The notes: a model not told the origin generated them from the sequence alone. A DNA stretch of 64,000 bases from Pseudomonadota bacterium (GCA_021785405.1 JAJYFF010000002.1:1-64000), one strand, 5' to 3'; positions 16,186-25,688 are shown, counted from the stretch's first letter. Numbers and translations: made by a program.

Positions 16186-18603
16186 ATGAGCATACGAATT
16201 CGGTCGTGGATCTGCATGGCGACCGCGCTCGCGGTCGCGGGATGGGGAGCGGCCGGCGCCGCGACGGCGCCGCCGACCACCGAGCCCGCGGTGCAGTCGC
16301 CGCTCGCGGCGATCGTCGTCACCGCCGAGAAGCGGTCGGAGAAGCTGCAGGACGTGCCCGCGGCGGTGTCGGTGATCACCGGCGCGCAGCTCGGGCGCTC
16401 CGCGGCCGTGAACATCGAGGGCTTGCTCAACCAGGTGCCGGGCGTCACGTTCCACAAGGGCGACATCCCGTTCAACACGTCCTTGTTCCTGCGCGGCGTC
16501 GGCACGATCAACTTCGCGCTCGGCGCGGAGCCGAGCGTCGGCTACGTGGTCGACGGCGTCGTGATGGGGACCTCGGGCGAGGCGTTCGGCGACCTGATCG
16601 ACGTCGCGCGCATCGAGGTGATCCCCGGACCGCAGGGCACGCTGTTCGGCAAGAACTCCTCGGCCGGCGTCGTCAACGTCGTGTCGGTGATGCCGAGCCA
16701 CCACTTCGGCGCGAACTTCGACCTGTCCTATTTCGAGGGCAACGAGGTTCGCAGCAAGGCCTCGCTCGACCTGCCGATCAACGACCACCTGCTGACCCGC
16801 ACGACGGTGTTCGCCGGCCGCTACGACGGCAACATCACGAACCTCTACCAGCCGTCGACCAACGCCGGCACCAGCAAGCTGAACGGCTACGATCATCGCG
16901 GCATCCGCTCGATCTGGAAATGGATGCCGACCGACGACCTCACCTTCACGATGATCGGCGACTGGCGCGAGGCCGACGACAACTGCTGCGCGTTCGTCCC
17001 GGGCACGCCGCCCGGCACGCCGCCCGGCGGCGCCTCGCCGACGGTCGCCGCGGCGCTGTCCGGCGTGCTCGGCCCGATCGGCTATCAGGGCGACCGCACG
17101 CGCACCGTGAACACCAATCTCGTGACCCAGAGCCTCGAGCGCGAGCGTGGCTTGTCGCTGCAGACCGACTGGAGCCTCGGCGGCTACACGGTCACGAACA
17201 TCGCGGCGTATCGCTACTGGTGGTTCAACGAGATCCGCGACGGCGACAACCTCGCGATCACGGCGCCCTACGTCGGCGGCGCGTTCACCCAGGTCCACGA
17301 CATCGGGCCGCAGACGACCTCGACGTTCACCGAGGAGTTGCGCCTGACCTCGCCCGCGCACCAGTTCTTCGAGTACGTGGCGGGCTTGTTCTACTACCAC
17401 AACGTCCAGAATCGCTACTTCGAGCGCGACGACGTCGTCTGCACCTCGAGCACGCTCGCACCGGATGCGACCGGGGCCACGCCGTGCATGCCGGGCCTGT
17501 CGACCTACGCGACGCCGACCGCGAACGCGACCTTCGGGGCGAACTCGATCAACGTCGCCGCGTACGGGCAGGGCACGCTGCACTTCACCCGGACGTTCCG
17601 CGGCATCGTCGGCCTGCGCGAGACGCACGACGAACTGGCGATGTACCACGACTACAACGTCTCGCCGGTGTCGGGCGGCGGCGTGATCTCGGCGACCTGC
17701 GCGCCGCAGCCGCTGTGCCTGCCGTTCCAGGGCCGTGCGAGCACCTCGCACTCGAACCTCTCCGGCAAGCTCGGCGTGCAGTGGGACATGACGTCCGACG
17801 AGATGGCGTATTTCACCTGGGCGAAGGGCTACAAGGGTCCGGCGTACAACGTCTACTTCAACCAGAACAACGGCCAGGCGGCGGCGCTCGCGCCGGAGAC
17901 CTCGACCGCGTACGAACTCGGCTTGAAGTCGACGTTGCTCGGTGGCGACGCGTACCTGAACGCCGACGTGTTCCGCGAGGAGTTCAACAACTTCCAGGCG
18001 AACAGCCCGACGGTGCTGAACGGCGTCGTGATCACGCAGCTGACGAACGCCGGTTCGGTCGTGAGCCAGGGCTTCGAGATGACGGGCGCGGCCCGCCTGA
18101 CCGACGCCTGGTCGATGAACGCCGGCATCACCTACGCCGACGCGCACGTCACGAACTTCAACGCGCCGCCGGGGGCGAACCCGCACGCGATCGCGCCGAA
18201 CGGGTCGGCGTTGCCGTTCGCGCCGAAGTTCAAGGGCAACATCGCGACCGACTACACCTGGCGCAAGCTCCTGCCGTTCTACGTGACGCTGGCGACGAAT
18301 TACAGCTACCAGAGCCAGCAGTACGCGGACTTCGCGACCTGCACGACCGCGTACTGCCCGAACGGCGGGGAGAACCCGTACCTGCGCTTGCACGGCTACG
18401 GGATGTGGAGCGCGAGCCTCGCGTTCAGTGACCCCGATCATCGCGTGACCGTGAGCGCGTTGGTGAAGAACATCACCGACACCAGCTACGCGTCGTTCGC
18501 GCAGACCGGCGGCCCGGGCGGCAGCATCCTGTACTACATCCCGCGGGATGCGAACCGGTACTACGGCCTCGAGCTGCACGTGAATTTCGGCGGCGAGCGC
18601 TAA
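16186..18603 (+). CDS. TonB-dependent outer-membrane receptor
   Basis: An 805-aa protein with a signal peptide (to about GAAGAAT), a likely TonB-box region IVVTAEKRSEKLQDVP, a plug domain (LLNQVPGVTFH, LRGVGTINF, RIEVIPGPQGTLFGKN) and a long beta-barrel ending in GLELHVNFGGER. The VTAEKR...LQDVP start is typical of receptors for plant-derived or aromatic compounds in this kind of organism. It imports an unknown ligand using TonB energy. The ATG at 16186 follows a GGGGG stretch. Divergence from the MFS cluster and a strong terminator directly behind it suggest a monocistronic, co-regulated unit. Confidence 0.93.
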   Translation: MSIRIRSWICMATALAVAGWGAAGAATAPPTTEPAVQSPLAAIVVTAEKRSEKLQDVPAAVSVITGAQLGRSAAVNIEGLLNQVPGVTFHKGDIPFNTSLFLRGVGTINFALGAEPSVGYVVDGVVMGTSGEAFGDLIDVARIEVIPGPQGTLFGKNSSAGVVNVVSVMPSHHFGANFDLSYFEGNEVRSKASLDLPINDHLLTRTTVFAGRYDGNITNLYQPSTNAGTSKLNGYDHRGIRSIWKWMPTDDLTFTMIGDWREADDNCCAFVPGTPPGTPPGGASPTVAAALSGVLGPIGYQGDRTRTVNTNLVTQSLERERGLSLQTDWSLGGYTVTNIAAYRYWWFNEIRDGDNLAITAPYVGGAFTQVHDIGPQTTSTFTEELRLTSPAHQFFEYVAGLFYYHNVQNRYFERDDVVCTSSTLAPDATGATPCMPGLSTYATPTANATFGANSINVAAYGQGTLHFTRTFRGIVGLRETHDELAMYHDYNVSPVSGGGVISATCAPQPLCLPFQGRASTSHSNLSGKLGVQWDMTSDEMAYFTWAKGYKGPAYNVYFNQNNGQAAALAPETSTAYELGLKSTLLGGDAYLNADVFREEFNNFQANSPTVLNGVVITQLTNAGSVVSQGFEMTGAARLTDAWSMNAGITYADAHVTNFNAPPGANPHAIAPNGSALPFAPKFKGNIATDYTWRKLLPFYVTLATNYSYQSQQYADFATCTTAYCPNGGENPYLRLHGYGMWSASLAFSDPDHRVTVSALVKNITDTSYASFAQTGGPGGSILYYIPRDANRYYGLELHVNFGGER

Positions 18604-18625
18604 GTCGACACCGGTCGGTCCGACC

Positions 18626-18667
18626 AGCGGCGCCGCGGGGGATCCTCCCGCGGCGCCGCTCCTTTTT
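18626..18667 (+). terminator. Intrinsic terminator after the TonB receptor
   Basis: Perfect 14-bp GC-rich arms (18626-18639 and 18647-18660, AGCGGCGCCGCGGG and its complement), a 7-nt loop, then CC and five Ts. It is the clearest Rho-independent terminator in the window. Confidence 0.9.
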
Positions 18668-18753
18668 GGGCCGGGCGCTCGTCGGGGTAGGGCGTCCGAC
18701 TGAGCGGACCGCTCGGGGCGCGGCGTCTCCTGCGACGGCGCGCCCGCTTCGCA

Positions 18754-18759
18754 TACAAT
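18754..18759 (+). promoter_or_regulatory. Possible -10 box for the aldolase-hydantoinase operon
   Basis: TACAAT lies 37 bp before the start at 18796 and beyond the upstream terminator. The -35 (TGCGAC, 17 bp upstream) is weak. Confidence 0.35.
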
Positions 18760-18795
18760 GGCCGCTTTTCCGACCGAGCCCTCCTGCGACCCACG

Positions 18796-19857
18796 ATGCC
18801 CAACCGACATTTCACCAGCGACAACGTCGCCCCCGCCGCCGCCGCGATCCTCGCGGCGGTCCACGCCGCGAACGACGGGTTTGCGCCCTCGTACGGCGCC
18901 GATCCCTGGAGCACGCGCCTGCACGCGATCGCGAGCGAGGTCTTCGAGCGGCCGGTGCAGGTGTTCCCGGTGGCGACCGGGACCGCGGCGAACGCGCTCG
19001 CGCTGTCGCAGCTCACGCCGCCGTACGGGGCGATCTACTGCCACGAGACCGCCCACGTGACGACCGACGAGTGCGGCGCGCCCGAGATGTTCTGCGCGGG
19101 CGCGAAGCTGATCGGCCTGCCCTCGCCGGACGGCAAGCTCGACCTGGCGCGCCTGCGGTCCGAGATCGCGCTCGCCGAGGACATGGGCGTGCACCACGTG
19201 AAGCCGGCCGCGGTGAGCCTCACCCAGGCGACCGAGTGGGGCACGGTCTACCGGCCCGAGGAGGTCGCGGCGATCGCCGCGTTCGCGCGCACCCACGGCC
19301 TCGGCGTGCACATGGACGGCGCGCGCTTCGCGAACGCGGTCGCGCACCTCGGCTGCTCGCCGGCCGAGATCACCTGGCGGTCCGGCGTCGACGTGCTGTC
19401 GCTCGGCGCGACCAAGAACGGCGCGCTGTGCGCCGAGGCGGTGGTGTTCTTCGACGCGGCGCTCGCGGCCGACTTCGCGCGACGGCGCAAGCGCGCGGGG
19501 CATCTGTGGTCGAAGATGCGCTTCCTGAGCGCGCAGCTGGTCGCGTACCTCGAGGACGACCTGTGGCTCGCGAACGCGCGCCATGCGAACGCGATGGCGG
19601 GCCGGCTCGCGGCGGGACTGCGCGACGCGCCGGGCGCCCGGCTGCTACAGCCGGTCGAGGCCAACGAGCTGTTCGTCGCGCTGCCGGAGGCGACGGTCGC
19701 GGGGCTCGAACGCGACGGCTTCCTGTTCTATCGCTGGCCCTACCGGGACCTCGAGGCGGCGGTCGCGATCCGGCTGGTGACCTCGTACGCGACGCAGGTC
19801 GAGGACGTCGACGCGTTCCTCGCCGCACTGGGCACCGACCGCGGCGGTCCGCGATGA
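18796..19857 (+). CDS. Threonine aldolase-like PLP enzyme (beta-eliminating lyase family)
   Basis: A 353-aa fold-type I PLP enzyme of the low-specificity threonine aldolase family. It has DNVAPAAAAI, VFPVATGTAANALAL, CHETAHVTTDECGAPEM, VHMDGARFANA (PLP-contacting Asp) and LSLGATKNGAL (Schiff-base Lys). Family reaction: cleavage of L-threonine, allo-threonine or phenylserine to glycine plus an aldehyde. The true substrate may be another beta-hydroxy amino acid. It overlaps the next gene by 4 bp (ATGA), so it works with the HyuA-like protein. Confidence 0.88.
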   Translation: MPNRHFTSDNVAPAAAAILAAVHAANDGFAPSYGADPWSTRLHAIASEVFERPVQVFPVATGTAANALALSQLTPPYGAIYCHETAHVTTDECGAPEMFCAGAKLIGLPSPDGKLDLARLRSEIALAEDMGVHHVKPAAVSLTQATEWGTVYRPEEVAAIAAFARTHGLGVHMDGARFANAVAHLGCSPAEITWRSGVDVLSLGATKNGALCAEAVVFFDAALAADFARRRKRAGHLWSKMRFLSAQLVAYLEDDLWLANARHANAMAGRLAAGLRDAPGARLLQPVEANELFVALPEATVAGLERDGFLFYRWPYRDLEAAVAIRLVTSYATQVEDVDAFLAALGTDRGGPR

Positions 19858-21890
19858 ACCGCGAGGAGTTGTGGCTCGGTCTCGACACCGGCGGGACCTT
19901 CACCGACGCGGTGTTGCTCGAGGGCGGGGCGCGCGTCGTCGCGAGCGCGAAGGCGCTCACGACCCACTGGAACCTCGCGATCGGGATCGGCGGCGCGATC
20001 CGCGCGGTGCTCGGCGCGATGCCCGCGGGCCGGCGGCGCGAGGAGGTGAGCCTGGTCTCGGTGTCGACGACGCTCGCGACCAACGCGGTCGTCGAGAACC
20101 GCTTCAGTCCGATCGGCGTGCTGCTCATCGGCTTCGACGACGCGATGGTCTCGCGCACCGGCCTCGCGCGCGACGGCGCGAGCGCGATCCAGCGGATCGC
20201 CGGCGGCCACGACGCGACCGGCATGCAGAGCGAGCCGCTCGACGAGGCGGCGGTCCTGCAGGCGGTCGATGCGCACGCGGCGCGCGTCGGGGCGTTCGCG
20301 GTCGCCGCGCGCTTCTCGGTCCGCAATCCCGCGCACGAACTCGCCGCGCGGCGCCTGATCCGCGAACGCTGCGGCAAACCGGTCACCTGCGCGCACGAGT
20401 TGAGCTCGAAGCTCGACGCGCCGCGGCGTGCGTTGACCGCGGCGCTGAACGCGCGCCTCACGCCGCAGATCCGGCATCTCACGCTCGCGCTCGCGCGGGT
20501 GCTCGAGGAGGAGTCGATCGACGCGCCGTTGATGATCGTCAAGGGCGATGGCTCGCTGATGCGCGCGGACGTCGCGCTCGAGTGCCCGGTCGAGACGATC
20601 CTGTCCGGCCCCGCCGCGAGCGTCGTCGGCGCCGGATTCCTGACCCGGCTCGACGACTTCGTCGTGTCCGACATGGGCGGCACGACCACCGACATCGCGA
20701 TCGTTTCGAACGGCCGCCCGGTCGTGAACGCGGACGGGGCGCTGATCGGCGGCTGGCGCACGATGGTCGAGGCGGTCGACGTGCGCACCTGCGGCCTCGG
20801 CGGCGACAGCGAAGTGGTGATCGACCGGCACGGACGGCTGTGCGTCGGACCCCGCAAGACGATGCCGCTCGCGTTGCTGGCGCTCCAGCACCCGGAGGTC
20901 CTCGTCGACCTGCGCGCGCTCGCCGAGCAGGACCGGCTGCCGCCGTTCGCGCCGCAGTACGCGCTGCGCAACCCCGAGCGCGAGGCGCCCCCGCACCTGA
21001 CGCGCCAGGAGCGCAGCGTCTGGGACGCGCTGACGCTGGCGCCGCAGCGCTTGTCGGTGCTCGTGCGCGGCGCCGCGGGGCGCGAGGCGCTGCGCCGGCT
21101 CGCGGACGGCGGACTCGCGACGATCGCGGGCTTCACGCCCTCGGATGCGATGCACGTGCTCGGTCGGCAGTCCGGCTGGAGCTGCGAGGCGGCCGAGTGC
21201 GGCGCGCGGATCCTCGCGGTCGAGGAACGCAACGCGCGCGCGGCGCGCGGCGTCGACACCGCCGTCGGGCTGTGCGAGCGCACCTTCGATCACGTCGTCC
21301 GCGCGAGCGGCCGCGCGCTGCTCGCCGCGGCGCTCGCGAACGATCCGGGGATCGAGGCGCACGGCGAGCGCTGGGGGCTGCTCGGCGAGCGCCTGCTCGA
21401 GAACGTCGTCGCCGGCGAGCGCTTCTCGGCCCTCGTCGATGCGCGGTTCGCGCTCGCGCGGCCGATCGTCGCGATCGGCGCGCCGGTCGGGGCCTACTAC
21501 CCCGAGGTCGCACGCCGGCTCGGCGCGCGACTCGAGATCCCGCAGCACGCCGCGGTCTGCAACGCGGTCGGCGCGGTCGCCGGGGTCGTCGCGCAGTCGA
21601 TCGACGTGGTCGTGAACCAGACCAGCCTGAACAACTTCCGGGTGCACGATCCGGCGGGCCACGCGGATTACAGCGACGTCGCCGCCGCGCTCGAGCACGC
21701 CCGCCGAGTCGCGAGCGAGCTCGCGCTCGCGGCCGCTGCGCGCGCGGGCGCGGCCGATCCGCACGTCGAGGTCGAGATCGAGGAGCGGCTCGCGCACCTC
21801 GAGTCCGGCAGCGATTACCTCGCGGAGGCGCGCGTGCACGCGACCGCGACCGGACGGCCGCTCGCCGGTCACGCCCGCCCGCCGGGCTGA
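19854..21890 (+). CDS. HyuA-like hydantoinase/oxoprolinase family protein
   Basis: A 678-aa ATP-binding protein. GLDTGGTFTDAVL at the N-terminus and VSDMGGTTTDIA in the middle are the two actin-like phosphate loops of the HyuA group. STTLATNAVVE and the C-terminal QTSLNNFRVHDPAGHADYSD fit as well. Members open cyclic amides (hydantoins, 5-oxoproline) or carboxylate ketones, normally with a HyuB partner. No HyuB is present here, so it may act alone, with a distant partner, or in a different reaction. The ATG at 19854 overlaps the aldolase stop. Confidence 0.88.
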   Translation: MNREELWLGLDTGGTFTDAVLLEGGARVVASAKALTTHWNLAIGIGGAIRAVLGAMPAGRRREEVSLVSVSTTLATNAVVENRFSPIGVLLIGFDDAMVSRTGLARDGASAIQRIAGGHDATGMQSEPLDEAAVLQAVDAHAARVGAFAVAARFSVRNPAHELAARRLIRERCGKPVTCAHELSSKLDAPRRALTAALNARLTPQIRHLTLALARVLEEESIDAPLMIVKGDGSLMRADVALECPVETILSGPAASVVGAGFLTRLDDFVVSDMGGTTTDIAIVSNGRPVVNADGALIGGWRTMVEAVDVRTCGLGGDSEVVIDRHGRLCVGPRKTMPLALLALQHPEVLVDLRALAEQDRLPPFAPQYALRNPEREAPPHLTRQERSVWDALTLAPQRLSVLVRGAAGREALRRLADGGLATIAGFTPSDAMHVLGRQSGWSCEAAECGARILAVEERNARAARGVDTAVGLCERTFDHVVRASGRALLAAALANDPGIEAHGERWGLLGERLLENVVAGERFSALVDARFALARPIVAIGAPVGAYYPEVARRLGARLEIPQHAAVCNAVGAVAGVVAQSIDVVVNQTSLNNFRVHDPAGHADYSDVAAALEHARRVASELALAAAARAGAADPHVEVEIEERLAHLESGSDYLAEARVHATATGRPLAGHARPPG

Positions 21891-21894
21891 GGCG

Positions 21895-22998
21895 ATGCGC
21901 GCGGCGGCACCGGCGCGAGGGGCGGGCGGCGGGCGCGACCTTCGGCTCGATGCGCTGCGCGGCTTCTTCCTCGCGATGATGGCGGGCGTGCACGTGCCGA
22001 CGCCGCTGTCGCACTGGCTGCACGAGCCGTTCGGCTACCTGAGCGCGGCCGAGGGCTTCGTGTTCCTCGGCGCCTGCCTCGCGGGCGTCGTGTTCGGCAA
22101 GATCCGCCGGCGGGATGGGGCGAGCGCGATGCGCGCGCGCGTGTACGCGCGGGTGCGGCGGATCTACCAGACCCACCTCGCGCTGGTGTTCGGCGCGGTG
22201 CTGGTCGCGTGGTGGCTCGCGCGCTGGCTGCGGCCGCTCGCGTACCACTTCCATCCGTTCCTGATGCATCCGGTCACGAGCCTGGCGCTGATCCCGTTGC
22301 TGCTGCACCAGCCGCCGCTGTTCGACATCCTGCCGCTCTACGTGCTGTTCCTCGGGCTCACGCCGTGGTGGCTCGAGATCGCCGCGCGGCGCGGCTGGGC
22401 GCCGGTGCTCGCGGCCTCGGCCGGCGTGTGGCTGATCGCGCAGTTCCACCCGTTCGGCGCGCCGCTGCGCGCGCTCGCCGACCGGGTGCCGCTCGAGCTC
22501 GGCTCGTTCAACGTGCTCGCGTGGCAGTGGCTGTGGATCCTCGGGCTCGCGTTCGGCGAAACGATCGCGCGCGACCCGGCCGCGCTCGCGCGCCATCGGC
22601 GCCGCGTGCTCGTGCCCGCCGCCGTGCTGGTCGTCGCCGGCATCTATTGCCGCCACCGGCTCGGCCTGCAGCCGGCGGCGCTGCCGGACCTGCCGTTCTG
22701 GACCAGCAAGTGGCGGCTCGGGCCGCTGCGGCTGCTGAACTCGCTCGCCTGGGCGGGGCTCCTGTGGAGCTGGAACCCGCAGCCGTCGCCGCGCTGGATC
22801 GCGCCGCTCGCGATGCTCGGCCGGCGCTCGCTCGCGATCTTCGCGGCGCACATCCCGCTCGCGATCGCGGCGACCACCGTGCTGCGGTTGTACCCGTGCG
22901 GCGACGTCGCGAGCACCGCGATCGGCGTCGCGGTGATCGCGGCGTTGTTCGCGGTTGCGGGGTGGCTCGAGCGGCGCGATCGACGGCGCGTCAGCTGA
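21895..22998 (+). CDS. OpgC-like multi-pass membrane protein
   Basis: A 367-aa protein with about 10 hydrophobic segments. DLRLDALRGFFLAMMAGVH and LSAAEGFVFLGACLAG match the OpgC family. In enterobacteria these proteins succinylate periplasmic glucans and are related to acyltransferase-3 membrane enzymes. No opgG or opgH lies nearby, so the acceptor is not known. It starts 4 bp after the HyuA-like gene and converges with the PAS kinase with an 8-bp overlap of the two 3' ends. Confidence 0.8.
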   Translation: MRAAAPARGAGGGRDLRLDALRGFFLAMMAGVHVPTPLSHWLHEPFGYLSAAEGFVFLGACLAGVVFGKIRRRDGASAMRARVYARVRRIYQTHLALVFGAVLVAWWLARWLRPLAYHFHPFLMHPVTSLALIPLLLHQPPLFDILPLYVLFLGLTPWWLEIAARRGWAPVLAASAGVWLIAQFHPFGAPLRALADRVPLELGSFNVLAWQWLWILGLAFGETIARDPAALARHRRRVLVPAAVLVVAGIYCRHRLGLQPAALPDLPFWTSKWRLGPLRLLNSLAWAGLLWSWNPQPSPRWIAPLAMLGRRSLAIFAAHIPLAIAATTVLRLYPCGDVASTAIGVAVIAALFAVAGWLERRDRRRVS

Positions 22999-24790
22999 CC
23001 CGCGGAAAGACGCAGCGGACGCGCGTGCCGCCGCCGCGGCGGCCGTCGATGCGCAGCGTGCCGCCGACCGCTCGCGCGCGGTACTGCATGATCGTCATCC
23101 CCATCCCGCGGCCGGGCCGCGGCGCGGGCCGCAGCCCGTCGCCGTCGTCGACGATCGACAAGCTCGCCTGCAGGCGACTTACCCTGAGCGAGATCGTCAC
23201 CTGCTGCGCGTGACCGTGCTCGCAGGCGTTCAGCAGCGCTTCCTGCGCGATCAGGTACAGGTGGGTCGCGCTCGCCTCGTCGATCGCGGGCTCGGCGCCC
23301 GCGGCCCAGCGCAGCCGCACGGTCACGCCGAAGTTCGCCCGCGCCCGCTCGAGGAGCCGGCGCAGCGACTCGGCGAGGCCGCCGTGGTCGAGCGCGACCG
23401 GCGAGAGCCCGAGCGCCATCTTGCGCGTGTTCTGGATCGCTTGATTGGTGAGCGCGATGATCTCGTCGAGCTGCGTCGCGGCCGGCGGCGAGACCGCGGC
23501 GACCGCCGGTGCGATGCCGCGCAGGAGCAGCGCGATCCCGGTCAGCTCCTGGCCGAGTCCGTCGTGCAGGTCCGAGCCGAGCCGCTGGCGCTCGAGGTGC
23601 GCGATCTCGGCGATCTCCTGTTCCAGGCGTTTGCGCTCGGAGACGTCCTGCACCACGATCACGCGCTTCTTCTCGCCCTGCCAGTCGATCGGGTTCGACA
23701 GGATCTCGGCCGCGAACGCCGCGCCGTCCGCGCGGCGCAGCAGCACGGCGTGCGCCATGCCCGGGTCGTTCGAGCGCAACAGGCGGCGCGCGGCGGCCTC
23801 GCGCGGCGCGCCGCCGCGCGCGGGCCCGTCGAGCACGTCGAGCACGTGCGTGCCCTGCAGCGCGCCGCGATCGTGGCCGACCATCCGCTCGAACGCGGGG
23901 TTCGTGAACTCGATCCGGTCGGCGGCGTCGACCAGTGCGACGCCCTCGCGCAGCGTCTCGAGGATCTTCGCCTGGCTCCGCAGCTCGAGCTCCATGCGCT
24001 TGCGCTCGTCGATGTCGAGGCACACGCCGACGAACCCGATCGCGCGGCCGGCGTCGTCGTGGGCGGTGACCATCGCGCGCTCGTGGATCCAGCGCCACCG
24101 TCCGCCGCGGGTGCGGATCCGGTATTCGACGATGTAGGTGCCGGCGAGCCCGGCGGCTTCCGCGTCCCACGAGCGGAGGCACAGGTCGAGGTCCTCCGGG
24201 TGGATGTTCGCGCGCCAGGTCGCGCTGTTCGACGGACCCTCGCAGGGATCGACGTCCAGCGCCGCGCACCAGTCGTTCAGCCAGCGGAACTCCCCCTCCA
24301 CCGAGTTCTCCCACACCCCGATGCGCGTGCCCCAGATCGCGGTCGCGAGGCGGGTCTCGGCCGCGCGCAGATCGAGCTCGGCGCGCTTGCGCGCGTCGAT
24401 GTCGATCGAGACGCCGGCGATCCGCAGCGCCTGCCCGCGCGCGTCGCGGTTCAGGACGCGCGCGCGGGTCGTCACCCAGCGCCAGCCGCCGGCGAGCGTA
24501 CGCACGCGGTACTCGGCCTCGTAGAACTCGCGACGGCCGATGATCAACTCGTGGTATCGGTCCATCGGCGAGGGGTCGTCCGGGTGGATCCGAGCGCCCC
24601 AGCGCGGCGTGTGATCGGGGCCGAGGCAGGGATCGATGTCCACCGCCGCGCACCAGTCCCCGTACCAGTAGATCTCGTCGCGCGGGACGTCGATCTGCCA
24701 GAAGCCGAAGTTCGACCCTTGCAGCAGCGAGTCGACCTGCGCGGCGTCGATCGGCAGCACATGGTGCGCGGTCCGCGAGCGCAGCGGCAT
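22991..24790 (-). CDS. Soluble PAS-domain histidine kinase (NarL/UhpB type)
   Basis: A 599-aa protein without a membrane segment. It has two PAS-PAC units in a row (about 20-135 and 145-265; both have FRW/YWYGDWCAA, IHPED/IHPDD and GGWRWV blocks), a third PAS (about 270-385), and a HisKA_3 dimerisation helix ERQRLGSDLHDGLGQELTG with the phospho-His. The ATPase domain (AQEALLNACEHGHA, DDGDGL, GMGMTIM) follows. The ATG overlaps the pyrF stop (ATGA), so it is translated with pyrF. No NarL-type regulator is adjacent, so the partner is elsewhere. The first two PAS units look like a recent duplication. Confidence 0.9.
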   Translation of the reverse strand: MPLRSRTAHHVLPIDAAQVDSLLQGSNFGFWQIDVPRDEIYWYGDWCAAVDIDPCLGPDHTPRWGARIHPDDPSPMDRYHELIIGRREFYEAEYRVRTLAGGWRWVTTRARVLNRDARGQALRIAGVSIDIDARKRAELDLRAAETRLATAIWGTRIGVWENSVEGEFRWLNDWCAALDVDPCEGPSNSATWRANIHPEDLDLCLRSWDAEAAGLAGTYIVEYRIRTRGGRWRWIHERAMVTAHDDAGRAIGFVGVCLDIDERKRMELELRSQAKILETLREGVALVDAADRIEFTNPAFERMVGHDRGALQGTHVLDVLDGPARGGAPREAAARRLLRSNDPGMAHAVLLRRADGAAFAAEILSNPIDWQGEKKRVIVVQDVSERKRLEQEIAEIAHLERQRLGSDLHDGLGQELTGIALLLRGIAPAVAAVSPPAATQLDEIIALTNQAIQNTRKMALGLSPVALDHGGLAESLRRLLERARANFGVTVRLRWAAGAEPAIDEASATHLYLIAQEALLNACEHGHAQQVTISLRVSRLQASLSIVDDGDGLRPAPRPGRGMGMTIMQYRARAVGGTLRIDGRRGGGTRVRCVFPRVS

Positions 24791-25635
24791 CAGCGCTCCG
24801 CGGTCCCCGTTCGCGGGCGAGACCCGGCGCGGCCCGCCTCGATCGCATGCGCCAGCGATTGCGCCGCGGCACGGATCGCGCCCGACTCGCCGCCGCCCGC
24901 GTAGATGATCGCGCGCGAGGAATTGATCAGCAGGCCCGCGCGGTCGCGATCGAGGCCCGCGGCGAGCGTCGCTGCGAGATCGCCGCCCTGGGCGCCGATC
25001 CCGGGCACCAGGAACGGGAGGTCGGGGTGCGCCGCGCGCAGCGCCGCCATCTCGCGCGGGAAGGTCGCGCCGACCACCAGCAGCAGGTTGCGATGCGCGT
25101 TCCAGCGGGCGGCGCGCGCGGCGACCGCCTGGTAGAGCGGCACGCCGTCGCAGAGCAGGTCCTGGAAGTCGTGCGCGCCGCGATTCGAGGTGCGGCACAG
25201 CACGATCGCGCCGCGGTCCGGCCGCGCGAGGAACGGCGTGACCGAATCCTCGCCCATGTAGGGGTTCACCGTGACCGCGTCGGCGTCGTAGCGATCGAAG
25301 GCTTCGCGCGCGTACGCCTCGGCGGTGTTGCCGATGTCGCCGCGTTTCGCGTCGAGGATCACGATCGCGTGCGGCGCCCGCTCGCGCACGTAGCGGATGC
25401 TCGCGGCGAGCTCGGCCTCGGCGGCCTGCGCGCTGTAGAATGCGATCTGCGGCTTGTACGCGGCCGCGAACCCGGCGGTCGCGTCGACGATCCGCCGGTT
25501 GAACTCGAGCAGCGGCTGGCGCCGCCCCGCGAGGTCCGGCGGCAGCTTCGCCGGGTCCGGATCGAGGCCGACGCACAGCAGGCTGCCACTCGCGATTTGC
25601 GCGGTATGGAGTCGTTCTGCGAAGCTCGGCGGCAT
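24790..25635 (-). CDS. pyrF: Orotidine 5'-phosphate decarboxylase, type 2
   Basis: Decarboxylates OMP to UMP in pyrimidine synthesis. The 281-aa length and the motifs LLCVGLDPDPAKLP, LEFNRRIVDAT, ILDAKRGDIGNTA (catalytic D-K-D) and VNPYMGEDSVTPFL define the longer type 2 form found in mycobacteria and some proteobacteria. Further blocks are LCRTSNRGAHDFQ and LVPGIGAQGGDL. The ATG at 25635 gives the family N-terminus MPPSFAERL. It diverges from the MbcA/ParS-like gene by 53 bp and is coupled to the downstream PAS kinase. Confidence 0.95.
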   Translation of the reverse strand: MPPSFAERLHTAQIASGSLLCVGLDPDPAKLPPDLAGRRQPLLEFNRRIVDATAGFAAAYKPQIAFYSAQAAEAELAASIRYVRERAPHAIVILDAKRGDIGNTAEAYAREAFDRYDADAVTVNPYMGEDSVTPFLARPDRGAIVLCRTSNRGAHDFQDLLCDGVPLYQAVAARAARWNAHRNLLLVVGATFPREMAALRAAHPDLPFLVPGIGAQGGDLAATLAAGLDRDRAGLLINSSRAIIYAGGGESGAIRAAAQSLAHAIEAGRAGSRPRTGTAER

Positions 25636-25688
25636 ACGCCATGATATTCCGGATCGCCACCGGGCCGTAAACCCCGATCGAGACCCTT

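Noticed and set aside
22956-22998. A frameshift or fusion between the OpgC-like gene and the PAS kinase
   Set aside because: Both genes end with their own stop codons (22998 and 22993-22991) on opposite strands; it is only an 8-bp convergent overlap.
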